Both the position numbers and the translations under genes were made by a program. Below, piece after piece: positions 26,513 through 34,810 of a stretch of 64,000 nucleotides of DNA. This stretch comes from Candidatus Brevundimonas phytovorans (lineage in GTDB: Bacteria > Pseudomonadota > Alphaproteobacteria > Caulobacterales > Caulobacteraceae). Position 1 is the first letter of the stretch. Each line of letters starts with the position of its first letter. The notes beneath the pieces were generated by a model, which did not search any database, had not been told where the DNA came from, and was given only the letters and a program-made list of their open reading frames with translations. Location: the NCBI GenBank assembly GCA_029203145.1, contig CP119309.1, positions 1,017,001 through 1,081,000 of the forward strand, written 5' to 3'.

Positions 26513-27322
26513 ATGTCTCTTGTTCAGGTCGAGAACGACGGCGGAGTGGCGGTTGTGAAGCTCAACCGGCCAGAGAAGCACAACGCCCTGAACGCCGAGA
26601 TGATGGTCCGCCTGGCCGAGGCTTGGGACCAGATCGCACAGGACGATAGCGTCAGAGTGGTGCTGCTGACCGGAACGGGCGACCGGGCCTTTTGCGCCGG
26701 GGCCGACCTGGGTTCGTTGGCGCCGTTGGCGACAGGGGCGAAGGCGCCCGATACGGCCTACGAACAGCGCTGGGTCGATGAGCACCAGTCTTTGGTGGAC
26801 CGCGCCCTGCTGCGCCACACCGACTTTCTCAAGCCCGTGGTGGCGGGGGTTAACGGACTGGCGGTGGCCGCCGGGTTCGAGCTGATGCTGGGCGCGGACA
26901 TCCGCGTGGCGTCGACGGCCTCGACCTTTCAGTTGAGCGAGGTGCGGCACGGCCTGATCCCCAGCGGCGGATCTCTGGCGCGCCTGCCGCGTCAGATCGG
27001 CTGGACGAACGCCATGGAGATCATCCTGGCGGCCAGCGTCATCGAGGCTGACCGCGCCCTGACGATGGGTCTGATTAATCGCGTCGTAGCCCCCGAGGAT
27101 GTGCGCGCCACGGCCAGGGATCTTTGCGACCGGATTGCCGAAGGGGCGCCTCTGGCTCTGAGCAAGGCCAAGGAGGCGATTCTGCGCTCCAGCGGTTGCG
27201 ACCTGCCTGGGGCCTTTCAGATCGAAGAAGAATGTCAGGCCGTGGTCATGGCCAGCGAGGATGCGCGCGAGGGGCCGCGGGCCTTCATGGAACGCCGCGC
27301 GCCCCTGTTTGTGGGTCGCTAG
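26513..27322 (+). CDS. Enoyl-CoA hydratase/isomerase (crotonase family)
   Basis: 269 residues. Crotonase fold with KLNRPEKHNALN at the start, oxyanion-hole segments AFCAGADLGSL and GLAVAAGFELMLGADIRV, and SEVRHGLIPSGGS carrying a conserved acidic residue of the active site. C-terminal ASEDAREGPRAFMERR is typical. Acts on acyl-CoA esters (hydration, isomerisation or cleavage). It is the first plus-strand gene of the catabolic region; the exact substrate cannot be read from sequence. Confidence 0.85.
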   Translation: MSLVQVENDGGVAVVKLNRPEKHNALNAEMMVRLAEAWDQIAQDDSVRVVLLTGTGDRAFCAGADLGSLAPLATGAKAPDTAYEQRWVDEHQSLVDRALLRHTDFLKPVVAGVNGLAVAAGFELMLGADIRVASTASTFQLSEVRHGLIPSGGSLARLPRQIGWTNAMEIILAASVIEADRALTMGLINRVVAPEDVRATARDLCDRIAEGAPLALSKAKEAILRSSGCDLPGAFQIEEECQAVVMASEDAREGPRAFMERRAPLFVGR

Positions 27323-27473
27323 CCATGAAGCGCTGGATCGTCAGTTTTCTGAATAGTTTCGTCACGCGAACAATTGTCATGATCAGGCGGACATGTAGGG
27401 TGAGCGTCAGGGCCGGATGCAGCACGTGGGGGCGTGAGGCGATGGACCGCGTAGCGTGTGGCCGGGGGAGGCT

Positions 27474-28439
27474 GTGATTTCTATCTGGGACGGCATCGAA
27501 GAGTATATTTCGGTTGTGGAGACGGGCAGTTTCACCGCCGCCGCCGACCAACTGGGCGCCTCCAAGTCCTTCGTCAGCAAGAGGGTCAGCGAGCTGGAGA
27601 CGCGACTGGGGGTGCAGCTGCTGAAACGCACCACGCGCCAGGTGTCGATGACCGCCATCGGCGAGCGCTTCTACGCCTCGTGTCGGGACATGCGCCGCTC
27701 GCTGGCCTCGGCCAGTCACGAGGCGGCGCAGATGCAGCAGACGCCGACCGGCAAGCTGAAGGTGTCGTTGAACGACACCTTTGACGTCAACTTCATCTCG
27801 GCGGTCATCGCGGACTTCGCCTGCCAGTATCCCGGCGTGGGCATCGAGGTCCACGCGGGCTCGCGCGAAGTCGATCTGATCGGCGAGGATTTCGATGTCG
27901 CGATCCGCTACGGCGACCTGATCGACTCTAGTCTGCGGGCCGCCCGGATCGGCTACCTGTCCTTCTGCATGTGCGCCTCGCCCGCCTATCTGGCCGAGCA
28001 CGGGACGCCCAAGGGGATCGCCGACCTGAAGAACCACATCTGCCTGTCGGACCTGAGCGGCCACTGGTGGTTCAACTCCACCGACGGCGCCGAGAAGGTG
28101 CGGGTCAATGGCCGGTGGAAGAGCAACAAGGGAGCGGCGTTGCGGGTCGCGGCGGTGCGCGGCCTGGGTCTGGCTCAGCTGCCGATCGCCTTCGTGCGCA
28201 GCGAACTGGCGTCGGGCGCTCTGGTCGCGGTCGAGGACGAGTGGAGCTATTACGACCGTGAGGCCTGGGCCATTTTCGCGCCGGGCACGCCGGTGCCGGC
28301 GACGCTGCGGTTGCTGCTCGACTTTCTTTCCAGCCGCTTCGCCCGCACCCAGCTGCGGCCGTGGATGCAGACCTCGCTGGCCGAGCTGGACGTCTTCCTG
28401 GCGGGCGGAAGTTCGCTCGAGATGGAGAAGGTCAGCTGA
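27474..28439 (+). CDS. LysR-family transcriptional regulator
   Basis: 321 residues from a GTG at 27474 preceded by GGGGGAGG; the upstream GTG at 27456 overlaps no ribosome site. N-terminal winged HTH (FTAAADQLGASKSFVSKRVS, ETRLGVQLLKRTTRQ), then a periplasmic-binding-like sensor (GKLKVSLNDTFDVNF; LIGEDFDVAIRYGDL). Likely responds to a pathway intermediate. It stands just before the Rieske gene; the gap holds repeated GCTCAGTCTG boxes. Confidence 0.9.
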   Translation: MISIWDGIEEYISVVETGSFTAAADQLGASKSFVSKRVSELETRLGVQLLKRTTRQVSMTAIGERFYASCRDMRRSLASASHEAAQMQQTPTGKLKVSLNDTFDVNFISAVIADFACQYPGVGIEVHAGSREVDLIGEDFDVAIRYGDLIDSSLRAARIGYLSFCMCASPAYLAEHGTPKGIADLKNHICLSDLSGHWWFNSTDGAEKVRVNGRWKSNKGAALRVAAVRGLGLAQLPIAFVRSELASGALVAVEDEWSYYDREAWAIFAPGTPVPATLRLLLDFLSSRFARTQLRPWMQTSLAELDVFLAGGSSLEMEKVS

Positions 28440-28473
28440 AGCCCGCGCGGACCGATTGTCCGTCCGTACGAAC

Positions 28474-28536
28474 GCTCAGTCTGACCACGACGCCTTATCG
28501 CTGCGTCCGATCTTGATAACGTGCGGGCTCAGTCTG
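28474..28536. promoter_or_regulatory. Direct repeats upstream of the Rieske gene
   Basis: GCTCAGTCTG occurs at 28474-28483 and again at 28527-28536, 53 bp apart (about five helical turns), between the LysR gene and the Rieske oxygenase start. Candidate regulator-binding sites; inferred from repetition and position only. Confidence 0.35.
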
Positions 28537-28613
28537 CACCGTCACAGGCGGGCAGGCACCGCTATCGCTGAACTTTAGACGTCGGGCCAACCGGCGCTTT
28601 GGGAGGATTATCC

Positions 28614-29615
28614 ATGGTCGACCGGTTCCCCATGCCGATTCCGTTCGGTTGGTTCTTTGTCTCCTATTCGAATGAGTTGGAGGTCGGCGACGTCAAGCCG
28701 GTCCGCTATTTCGGCGAGGATCTGGTGCTGTATCGCACCGAGGGCGGCGTCGCCGGTCTGGCCGAGGCCTATTGTCCGCATCTGGGTGCCCACATCGGTC
28801 ACGGCGGGGTCGTCGAGGGCGAGACCATTCGCTGCCCCTTCCACTCCTGGGCCTTCGACCTGAGCGGCGCCTGCAAGGAGATCCCCTATTCGCGGATCAT
28901 TCCGCCGGCGGCGCGCAAGCCGGGCTGCCTGAAGACCTATCCGATCACCGAGACCAACGGCGTGGTCTGGGCCTGGCATCACCCGCAGGGCGTGGCGCCG
29001 ATGTTCGAGGTCGAGGTGCTGGACGAGGTGTCATCGCCCGACTGGGGCGCGCCGATCCGTTATGAGTGGACCTTCGACAGCAATCCGCAGGAGATCGCCG
29101 AGAACGGCGTCGACCTGGCCCACTTCAAGTACGTGCACAAGATGGACGCGGTGCCCGAGGGCGAGAGCCACTATGAGGGCCACATCCGCCGCAGCCTGGC
29201 CGCCGGCCAGCGCACGATGGAGCTGCCGGACGGCACGGTCCGCACCCTGGATACCGAGGTCCGCACATTGCAGACCGGCGCGGGTCAGAAGTCGACCCGT
29301 TTCAAGGGCATGGCTGACCTTCTGCTCCAGGTCCTGGCCACCCCGGTCGAGCATGACAAGGTCGAGCTACGATTCGAATTCCGCCATCCGAAGTTCCCGG
29401 AAGGCGCGCCCGAGAATGAGATGATCCGCCGCTCTATCGCCGGCATCATCGGTCAATCGGGTGTCGAGGGGGATATTCCCATCTGGCACACCAAGATTCA
29501 CCGCGTCCGCCCGCTGTTGTGCGACGGCGACGGTCCGGTCCTGCGCTTCCGCGAGTATTTCGAGCAGTTCTACCAGTTCGACGGCGACCCCGCCGCCCGC
29601 GTCGCAGCTGAATAG
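28614..29615 (+). CDS. Rieske non-haem iron oxygenase, KshA-like
   Basis: 333 residues from the ATG at 28614, GGGAGG upstream. The Rieske [2Fe-2S] site is CPHLGAH ... CPFHSW (Cys-x-His, Cys-x2-His). The catalytic domain has ENGVDLAHFKYVH, supplying the bridging Asp and two His iron ligands, close in pattern to 3-ketosteroid 9alpha-hydroxylase KshA (N-x-x-D-x-AHF-x-x-IH). It needs an electron supply: the ferredoxin at 36002 and the reductase at 55953 are candidates. In a steroid-catabolic cluster a sterol hydroxylase or ring-opening role is likely; the true substrate is not proven. Confidence 0.85.
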   Translation: MVDRFPMPIPFGWFFVSYSNELEVGDVKPVRYFGEDLVLYRTEGGVAGLAEAYCPHLGAHIGHGGVVEGETIRCPFHSWAFDLSGACKEIPYSRIIPPAARKPGCLKTYPITETNGVVWAWHHPQGVAPMFEVEVLDEVSSPDWGAPIRYEWTFDSNPQEIAENGVDLAHFKYVHKMDAVPEGESHYEGHIRRSLAAGQRTMELPDGTVRTLDTEVRTLQTGAGQKSTRFKGMADLLLQVLATPVEHDKVELRFEFRHPKFPEGAPENEMIRRSIAGIIGQSGVEGDIPIWHTKIHRVRPLLCDGDGPVLRFREYFEQFYQFDGDPAARVAAE

Positions 29616-29652
29616 CCGCACCTTTCCCTTTACCGAGTAGACAGGCGTTCTG

Positions 29653-30201
29653 ATGGGAATGGCGATGGGATCGGAAAAGCGCGCGCACGAGCCCGCGCCG
29701 ATTCCGATCCAGCAGTGCTCGATCCGGATCGACAAGGAGGACATCAAGTTCTCCGCCGGCCACTTCACTCTGTTCGCTGATGGCGCGCGGGAACGGCTGC
29801 ACGGCCATAATTTCAATGTCGCCGCGATCATCTCGACGCGTGTGACGGCGCATGGAATGGCGTTTGATTACAACATCATCAAACGCGCGCTTCGAGCCTT
29901 GTGCGAGGAGCTGGACGAGTATGTCCTGATCCCGACGCTGGCGCCCTCGCTGGCCGTCAGCACAGTCGGGCGCAGCGTGGTCATTGTGTTCGGCGAGGAC
30001 GAGTTCCGTCTGCCCGCCGACGACGTGCGCTTGCTGCCGATCCGCAATACGACCGTCGAGGAACTGGCCGCCTATCTGCTGAACCGGCTGGTGGCGCAGG
30101 AGGCCTGGTCGGCGCGCTGGGGCGTGACCGAGATCGCGCTGGAGGTTTCGTCCGGCCCCGGTCAGTCGGCCCAGTGCCGCTGGCGGAGTGTCGGCGCATG
30201 A
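29653..30201 (+). CDS. 6-pyruvoyltetrahydropterin synthase/QueD-family protein
   Basis: 182 residues. PTPS fold marks: IKFSAGHFTLF with the first zinc His, GARERLHGHNFNV with the second and third His, FDYNIIKRALRAL and TVEELAAYLLNRL. The family makes tetrahydrobiopterin or the 7-deazaguanine precursor CPH4. The N-terminus has a ~25-residue extension and several close ATGs. It follows the Rieske gene by 37 bases and overlaps the SDR after it, so the three form one operon. A pterin enzyme inside a steroid cluster is unexpected; a re-purposed fold is possible. Confidence 0.8.
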   Translation: MGMAMGSEKRAHEPAPIPIQQCSIRIDKEDIKFSAGHFTLFADGARERLHGHNFNVAAIISTRVTAHGMAFDYNIIKRALRALCEELDEYVLIPTLAPSLAVSTVGRSVVIVFGEDEFRLPADDVRLLPIRNTTVEELAAYLLNRLVAQEAWSARWGVTEIALEVSSGPGQSAQCRWRSVGA

Positions 30202-30893
30202 GGCGCGGCGTCGTCGTGACCGGCGGCAGCCGCGGCATCGGTCTGGCCACGGCGCGGCTGTTCCAGAGCCTCGGTTATGAGGTGATCAGCCTGTCACGAT
30301 CAGCGCCGCCGACTGCGGAGATCGAACATCTGGCCGGCGACATCACCGACCTGGGCTCGGTCGAGCGCGGGGCAGAGGTCCTGATTCAGCGCGTGGCCGA
30401 CTGGGACCAGACGGTCCTGATTCACAACGCCGCCATCCATCGGCATGACACCGTCGCCACCTTGTCGCCCCGCGATTTTCTGGCCGTGCTCAGCGCCAAT
30501 CTGGCGGCGCCCCAGGCCCTGAACCAGGCTCTGACCCCGATGATGAAGCCGGGGTCCTCCATCCTCTATGTCGGCTCGACCCTGGCGGAGAAGGCGGTGC
30601 CGGGCGCCGCCTCCTATGTCGCCAGCAAGCACGGCATGGTCGGCCTGATGCGGGCGACCTGTCAGGATCTGGCGGGCAGCGGCGTCCACACCGCCTGCAT
30701 CTGCCCCGGCTTCACCGACACGGAAATGCTGCGCGCCCACGTGGGCGACGCGGTGGAGGCGATCACCGGCATGGTGACGGCGGGTCGCCTGCTGAAGCCC
30801 GAGGAGATCGCCGAGCTGATCCGCGTCTGCGCCGACAGTCCGGCCCTGAACGGGGCCGTTCTGCACGCCAACCTGGGCCAGATCGAACGGTGA
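30198..30893 (+). CDS. Short-chain dehydrogenase coupled to the pterin-synthase gene
   Basis: 231 residues; ATG overlaps the previous stop (ATGA). VVTGGSRGIGLATARLF binds NAD(P), LIHNAAIHRHD replaces the usual NNAG, and YVASKHG gives Tyr-x3-Lys. The pairing of a PTPS fold with an SDR recalls tetrahydrobiopterin synthesis, where sepiapterin reductase is an SDR; that analogy is inference. Otherwise it could be a steroid alcohol dehydrogenase. Confidence 0.8.
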   Translation: MRRGVVVTGGSRGIGLATARLFQSLGYEVISLSRSAPPTAEIEHLAGDITDLGSVERGAEVLIQRVADWDQTVLIHNAAIHRHDTVATLSPRDFLAVLSANLAAPQALNQALTPMMKPGSSILYVGSTLAEKAVPGAASYVASKHGMVGLMRATCQDLAGSGVHTACICPGFTDTEMLRAHVGDAVEAITGMVTAGRLLKPEEIAELIRVCADSPALNGAVLHANLGQIER

Positions 30894-31017
30894 GCCGAGT
30901 GTTCGTGATGGGAAACAAAGCCGTCGTTCAGGCGGACTTATCCCGATGGCGCCGCTGAATATAGTCGAGTGATCGGATCGCTTCCGTCGCCCTTTTCATC
31001 CCTGAGAAAGATCATTG

Positions 31018-32439
31018 ATGACCGTCCTGGATGATGCGCCAGTAACCCGGGTGATCCCCGATGACGAGCCGGCGATGAAGGCTGGCGAACCTGCAGCCAG
31101 TGTCGAGAAACAGCCGTCGAACGCCTATGCCTGGGCGGTCGTGATCCTGCTGTTCGTCTGCTACACGATCTCGGCGATCGACTCTCGGGTCATGACCCTG
31201 ATGGTGTCGGACATCCGCCAGGATCTGAAGCTGGACGACTTCCAGATCAGTCTGGTCCAGGGCTTCGCCACCGTGCTTCTGGTCGCGGTCGCCGCCGTGC
31301 CGATCGGGCGCATCGTCGACAACGGCCGCAATCGCGGCAAGCTTCTGGCCGGCGGCATCGTCCTGTGGTGTCTGGCCACGGCGGCCAGCGGTCTGTCGCG
31401 GACCTTTGGTCATCTGTTCGGCGCGCGGGTGGCGGTGGGCATCGGGGAATCCACTCTCGGCCCGACCGCCTATTCGCTGATCAGCGACTATTTCGAGCCC
31501 AAGCGCCGCGCCTTCGCCATCAGCGTTTTCGCCCTGGGCTATCCGGTCGGCGGCGGGCTGGCGCTCGTCATCGGCGCCTATGTATTGCAGCTGGCCAAGG
31601 CGCACGGCGCGGTGGTCGTCCCGATCATCGGCCTGGTTCAGCCCTGGCAGATGGTCTTCTTCGTCGTCGGCCTGCCGGGCCTGCTGGTCGCCGGTCTTGT
31701 CGCCATGATCCGCGAGCCTAAACGCCATGCATCGCCGACGGCGGTGATCGGCGTCGAGCGCCTGACCCTGCGTGAAACCGGGGCCTTCCTCGCCCGTCGC
31801 TGGAAGGTCTATTCCTCGCTGATCGGCTCGGTCTCCCTGTTGGGGATGCTCGCGATCGGCACGGCCATCTGGTACCCGACCTTCCTGATCCGCACCTATG
31901 GGATGAGCGCCACCGAGGCGGGCTATTCCTTCGGCATCCTGATGATCGTCTGCGGCGGTCTGGGCAATCTGACCGGGGGTTGGTTCTCGGGCTTCTTCAT
32001 GCGTCGCGGCCATCCGGGCGCCAATCTGAACATCATGATCTGGGTGACGCTGGTAAAGGTCGCGCCTCTGGTAGTTGGGCCGCTGATGCCGACGGCGGGC
32101 GGGGCCCTGCTGTTGATGGGGATCGCCACCTTCATCGGCCAAGGCACCAACAGCGTCGCTTTGGCTTCGTTGCAGGACATCACCCCCAGCCGCCTGCGCG
32201 GTCAGATGACGGCCCTGATGCTGATGTGCGTGACCACCATCGGCATGGCCCTGGGCTCCAGCGTTATCGCCGCCGTGACCCAGTTCGTTTTCCATGACGA
32301 CAATGCGCTGCGCTACTCGCTGGCGATCCTGCCGGCCATCATCGGCCCGCTGGTGGCGCTGATGTTCTTCATGGCCCGCAAGCCCTATCGCAACGCCATG
32401 ATCGAAATGGGCGAATGGCACGAGAAGAAGAAGCCATGA
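31018..32439 (+). CDS. MFS transporter (Spinster-like)
   Basis: 473 residues. A ~35-residue cytosolic N-terminus, then about twelve hydrophobic helices (AWAVVILLFVCYTISAIDSR for the first). MFS marks include PIGRIVDNGRNRGKL in loop 2-3 and GIGESTLGPTAYSLISDYF, as in Spinster/sugar-phosphate-like carriers. Inner membrane; likely imports the steroid or an acidic intermediate. ATG overlap with fadD3 (32436-32439) shows co-expression of uptake and CoA activation. Confidence 0.85.
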   Translation: MTVLDDAPVTRVIPDDEPAMKAGEPAASVEKQPSNAYAWAVVILLFVCYTISAIDSRVMTLMVSDIRQDLKLDDFQISLVQGFATVLLVAVAAVPIGRIVDNGRNRGKLLAGGIVLWCLATAASGLSRTFGHLFGARVAVGIGESTLGPTAYSLISDYFEPKRRAFAISVFALGYPVGGGLALVIGAYVLQLAKAHGAVVVPIIGLVQPWQMVFFVVGLPGLLVAGLVAMIREPKRHASPTAVIGVERLTLRETGAFLARRWKVYSSLIGSVSLLGMLAIGTAIWYPTFLIRTYGMSATEAGYSFGILMIVCGGLGNLTGGWFSGFFMRRGHPGANLNIMIWVTLVKVAPLVVGPLMPTAGGALLLMGIATFIGQGTNSVALASLQDITPSRLRGQMTALMLMCVTTIGMALGSSVIAAVTQFVFHDDNALRYSLAILPAIIGPLVALMFFMARKPYRNAMIEMGEWHEKKKP

Positions 32440-33989
32440 GCGTCGCCACCCTGCCTCAGGCGGTGATCGCCGCCGCCGCCCGCTTCGGCGAGGCCCTGGC
32501 CATCGTCGATGATGAACACCTGACATTCGCCCAGCTGGAGCAGCGCGTGCTGCAAGGCGCGGCGGCCCTGATCGAGACAGACCTCAACCCCGGAGACCGG
32601 GTCGCTATCTGGGCCCCGAACAGCGCGGAATGGATCGTCGCCTGCCTGTCGGTCCAGTCGGCCGGCGGGGTGGTCGTGACCATGAACACCCGGCTGAAGG
32701 GGCTGGAGGCGCAGTACATTCTCGACAAGACCCGCGCCCGCATCCTGCTGACGGTCGGCGACTTCCTGGGACAGGACTACCGCACCCTGCTGGACGGGCT
32801 GGACCTGCCGCATCTGGAGCGGACGCTGACGCTGGACGGCGACTGGACCGCCTTCGCGGCAACTGGCCAGGATCTCGAGCGCGCCCGCGCCGCCATGCTG
32901 GCGGTCAAGGGTGAAGACCCCGCCGACATCCTCTTCACCTCGGGCACCACGGGCCATCCCAAGGGCGTGGTCAGCGGCCATGCCCAGAGCGTTCAGGCCT
33001 TCACCTGCTGGGCCGATTGCGCCGGGCTGGGCGAGGGCGACCGCTATCTGATCGTCAATCCCTTCTTCCACACCTTTGGCTACAAGGCCGGCTGGCTGGC
33101 CTGCCTGTTGAAGGGGGCGACGGCCTATCCGATGGCGACGTTCGATCCGGTGCGGGTAGTCGAGCTGATCGAGGCCGAGGGCATCACGGTCCTGCCCGGA
33201 CCGCCGACCATCTTCCAGCAGATGCTGGCCAGCAGCGCCGAGACGGGCGTGACCCTGTCCTCTATCCGCGTCGCCGTGACGGGGGCCGCCTCGGTGGCGC
33301 CGTCGCTGGTGCAGCGGATGCAGGATGAACTGGGCATCCGCAATGTCCTGACCGCCTATGGCCTGACCGAGAGCTCGGGCATGGTGACGATGAGCCAGAT
33401 GGGCGACGGCGTCGAACGCATCGCCAACAGCTGCGGCAAGCCTATTCCCGGCGTCGAGGTGATGTGCGTCGATCGTCTCGGCGAGCCGGTCGCGACCGGG
33501 CGCGAGGGCGAGATCTGGGTGCGCGGCTTCAACGTCATGGCCGGCTATTTCGAGGACGCGGCCGCGACCGCCGAGGCGGTGGACGCCGACGGCTGGCTGC
33601 ACACCGGCGACATCGGCTGTTTCGACGCCGACGGCTATCTGCGGGTCACGGACCGGATGAAGGACATGTTCATCACCGGCGGCTTCAACTGCTATCCGGC
33701 TGAGATCGAACGCATCCTGTCGGCCCACCCGGCCATCGCCCAGGTGGCGGTGATCGGTACGCCCGACGAACGCATGGGCGAGATCGGCAAGGCCTTCATC
33801 GTTCTGCGGTCTGGCGCCGAGGCCAACGCCGAGGAAATCCGCCAGTGGTGCCGCGCCAACATGGCCAACTACAAGGTCCCGCGCCTGTTTGCCTTCATCG
33901 ACGCCCTGCCGGTCAATCCGGCGGGCAAGGTGCAGAAGTTCCTGCTGGCCGCCATGCCTTCCGACGAAGGTCTGCGCCATGTCGGGTGA
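32436..33989 (+). CDS. fadD3: HIP-CoA ligase, FadD3-like
   Basis: 517 residues. ANL adenylate-forming enzyme: P-loop ILFTSGTTGHPKGVV, AYGLTESSGM, WLHTGDIGCFDADGYL, RMKDMFITGGFNCYPAEIE and C-terminal Lys in NPAGKVQK. Its pattern follows mycobacterial FadD3 closely (NPFFHTFGYKAGWLACL, ITVLPGPPTIFQ), the ligase that activates the bicyclic steroid remnant HIP with ATP and CoA. It sits in one operon with the transporter and an SDR, beside the ring C/D operon, which supports the call. Substrate by analogy. Confidence 0.85.
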   Translation: MSVATLPQAVIAAAARFGEALAIVDDEHLTFAQLEQRVLQGAAALIETDLNPGDRVAIWAPNSAEWIVACLSVQSAGGVVVTMNTRLKGLEAQYILDKTRARILLTVGDFLGQDYRTLLDGLDLPHLERTLTLDGDWTAFAATGQDLERARAAMLAVKGEDPADILFTSGTTGHPKGVVSGHAQSVQAFTCWADCAGLGEGDRYLIVNPFFHTFGYKAGWLACLLKGATAYPMATFDPVRVVELIEAEGITVLPGPPTIFQQMLASSAETGVTLSSIRVAVTGAASVAPSLVQRMQDELGIRNVLTAYGLTESSGMVTMSQMGDGVERIANSCGKPIPGVEVMCVDRLGEPVATGREGEIWVRGFNVMAGYFEDAAATAEAVDADGWLHTGDIGCFDADGYLRVTDRMKDMFITGGFNCYPAEIERILSAHPAIAQVAVIGTPDERMGEIGKAFIVLRSGAEANAEEIRQWCRANMANYKVPRLFAFIDALPVNPAGKVQKFLLAAMPSDEGLRHVG

Positions 33990-34749
33990 GGGTTCGGTCA
34001 CGGTCGATCTGGCCGGGCAGGTGGCTCTGGTCACGGGCGGGGCCAAGGGCATCGGCAAGTCCATCGCTGAGGCTCTGCTGGAGGCGGGATGTCGCGTCGT
34101 CGTCTGCGGTCGCAGCGCGCCAGAAACCCTGCCGACGCATGACGGCCATAAGGCCGAGTTTGTACCCTGCGACGTGCGCGTCGCCGATCAGGTACGGACC
34201 CTGGTCGATGGCGTGGTCGAGCGCCACGGACGGCTGGACATCGTCGTCAACAATGCCGGCGGCTCGCCCATGGCCGAGGCCTCGACCGCCTCGCCCCGCT
34301 TCAGCGACGCCATCGTGGCGCTGAACCTGATGGCGCCCCTGCACGTCTCGCAGGCCGCCTGGCGGCATATGCAGGCGCAGCCGAACGGCGGCTCCATCGT
34401 CAACATCTGCAGCGTCTCCGGCGTGCGGCCCTCGCCGGGCACGGCCATCTATGGCGCGGCCAAGGCGGGGCTGATCAACCTGACCCAGAGCCTGGCGATG
34501 GAGTGGGGGCCGAAAATCCGCGTCAACGCCGTCATCGTCGGTCTGATCGCCACCGAGGGCGCGGCGGATCACTATGGCGCGGGTCACGCCGCCATCGCCG
34601 AGGCCCTGCCGCTGAAGCGCATGGGCGTCGGGCGCGATATCGCCAATGCGGTTCTGTATCTGTCTTCGCCCTTGGCGTCCTACGTCAGCGGGACGCGGCT
34701 GTCGGTCGACGGCGGCGGCGAACGGCCTTCTTTCCTCAACCTGGTCTAG
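33979..34749 (+). CDS. Short-chain dehydrogenase of the fadD3 operon
   Basis: 256 residues from the ATG at 33979, overlapping the end of fadD3. TGGAKGIGKSIAEALLEAG for cofactor, VVNNAGGSPM, SVSGVRPSPGTAIYGAAKAG with the catalytic Ser/Tyr/Lys, and a C-terminal LSVDGGGERPSF. Resembles SDRs of mycobacterial HIP regions (Rv3549c-like) in context; likely oxidises or reduces a CoA-linked intermediate. Followed by a bidirectional terminator. Confidence 0.85.
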   Translation: MSGEGSVTVDLAGQVALVTGGAKGIGKSIAEALLEAGCRVVVCGRSAPETLPTHDGHKAEFVPCDVRVADQVRTLVDGVVERHGRLDIVVNNAGGSPMAEASTASPRFSDAIVALNLMAPLHVSQAAWRHMQAQPNGGSIVNICSVSGVRPSPGTAIYGAAKAGLINLTQSLAMEWGPKIRVNAVIVGLIATEGAADHYGAGHAAIAEALPLKRMGVGRDIANAVLYLSSPLASYVSGTRLSVDGGGERPSFLNLV

Positions 34750-34769
34750 GCTCCGGCCAGGACCGGCGA

Positions 34770-34804
34770 ACTGGGCCTCTCCGATGCGGAGAGGCCCAGT
34801 TTTT
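34770..34804. terminator. Bidirectional terminator between convergent operons
   Basis: CTGGGCCTCTCC and GGAGAGGCCCAG, perfect 12-bp arms around GATGC, then five T on the plus strand. It separates the plus fadD3 operon from the minus ipdA-fadE30 operon and can serve both, although the minus side lacks a matching T-run. Confidence 0.85.
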
Positions 34805-34810
34805 ATGCTG

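Noticed and set aside
31012..32526. 504-codon minus-strand frame opposite the MFS gene
   Set aside because: Shadow of membrane helices, giving an H/D/Q-rich chain without domains.
32385..34064. 559-codon minus-strand frame opposite fadD3
   Set aside because: Shadow of a clear ANL ligase; no recognisable protein features.
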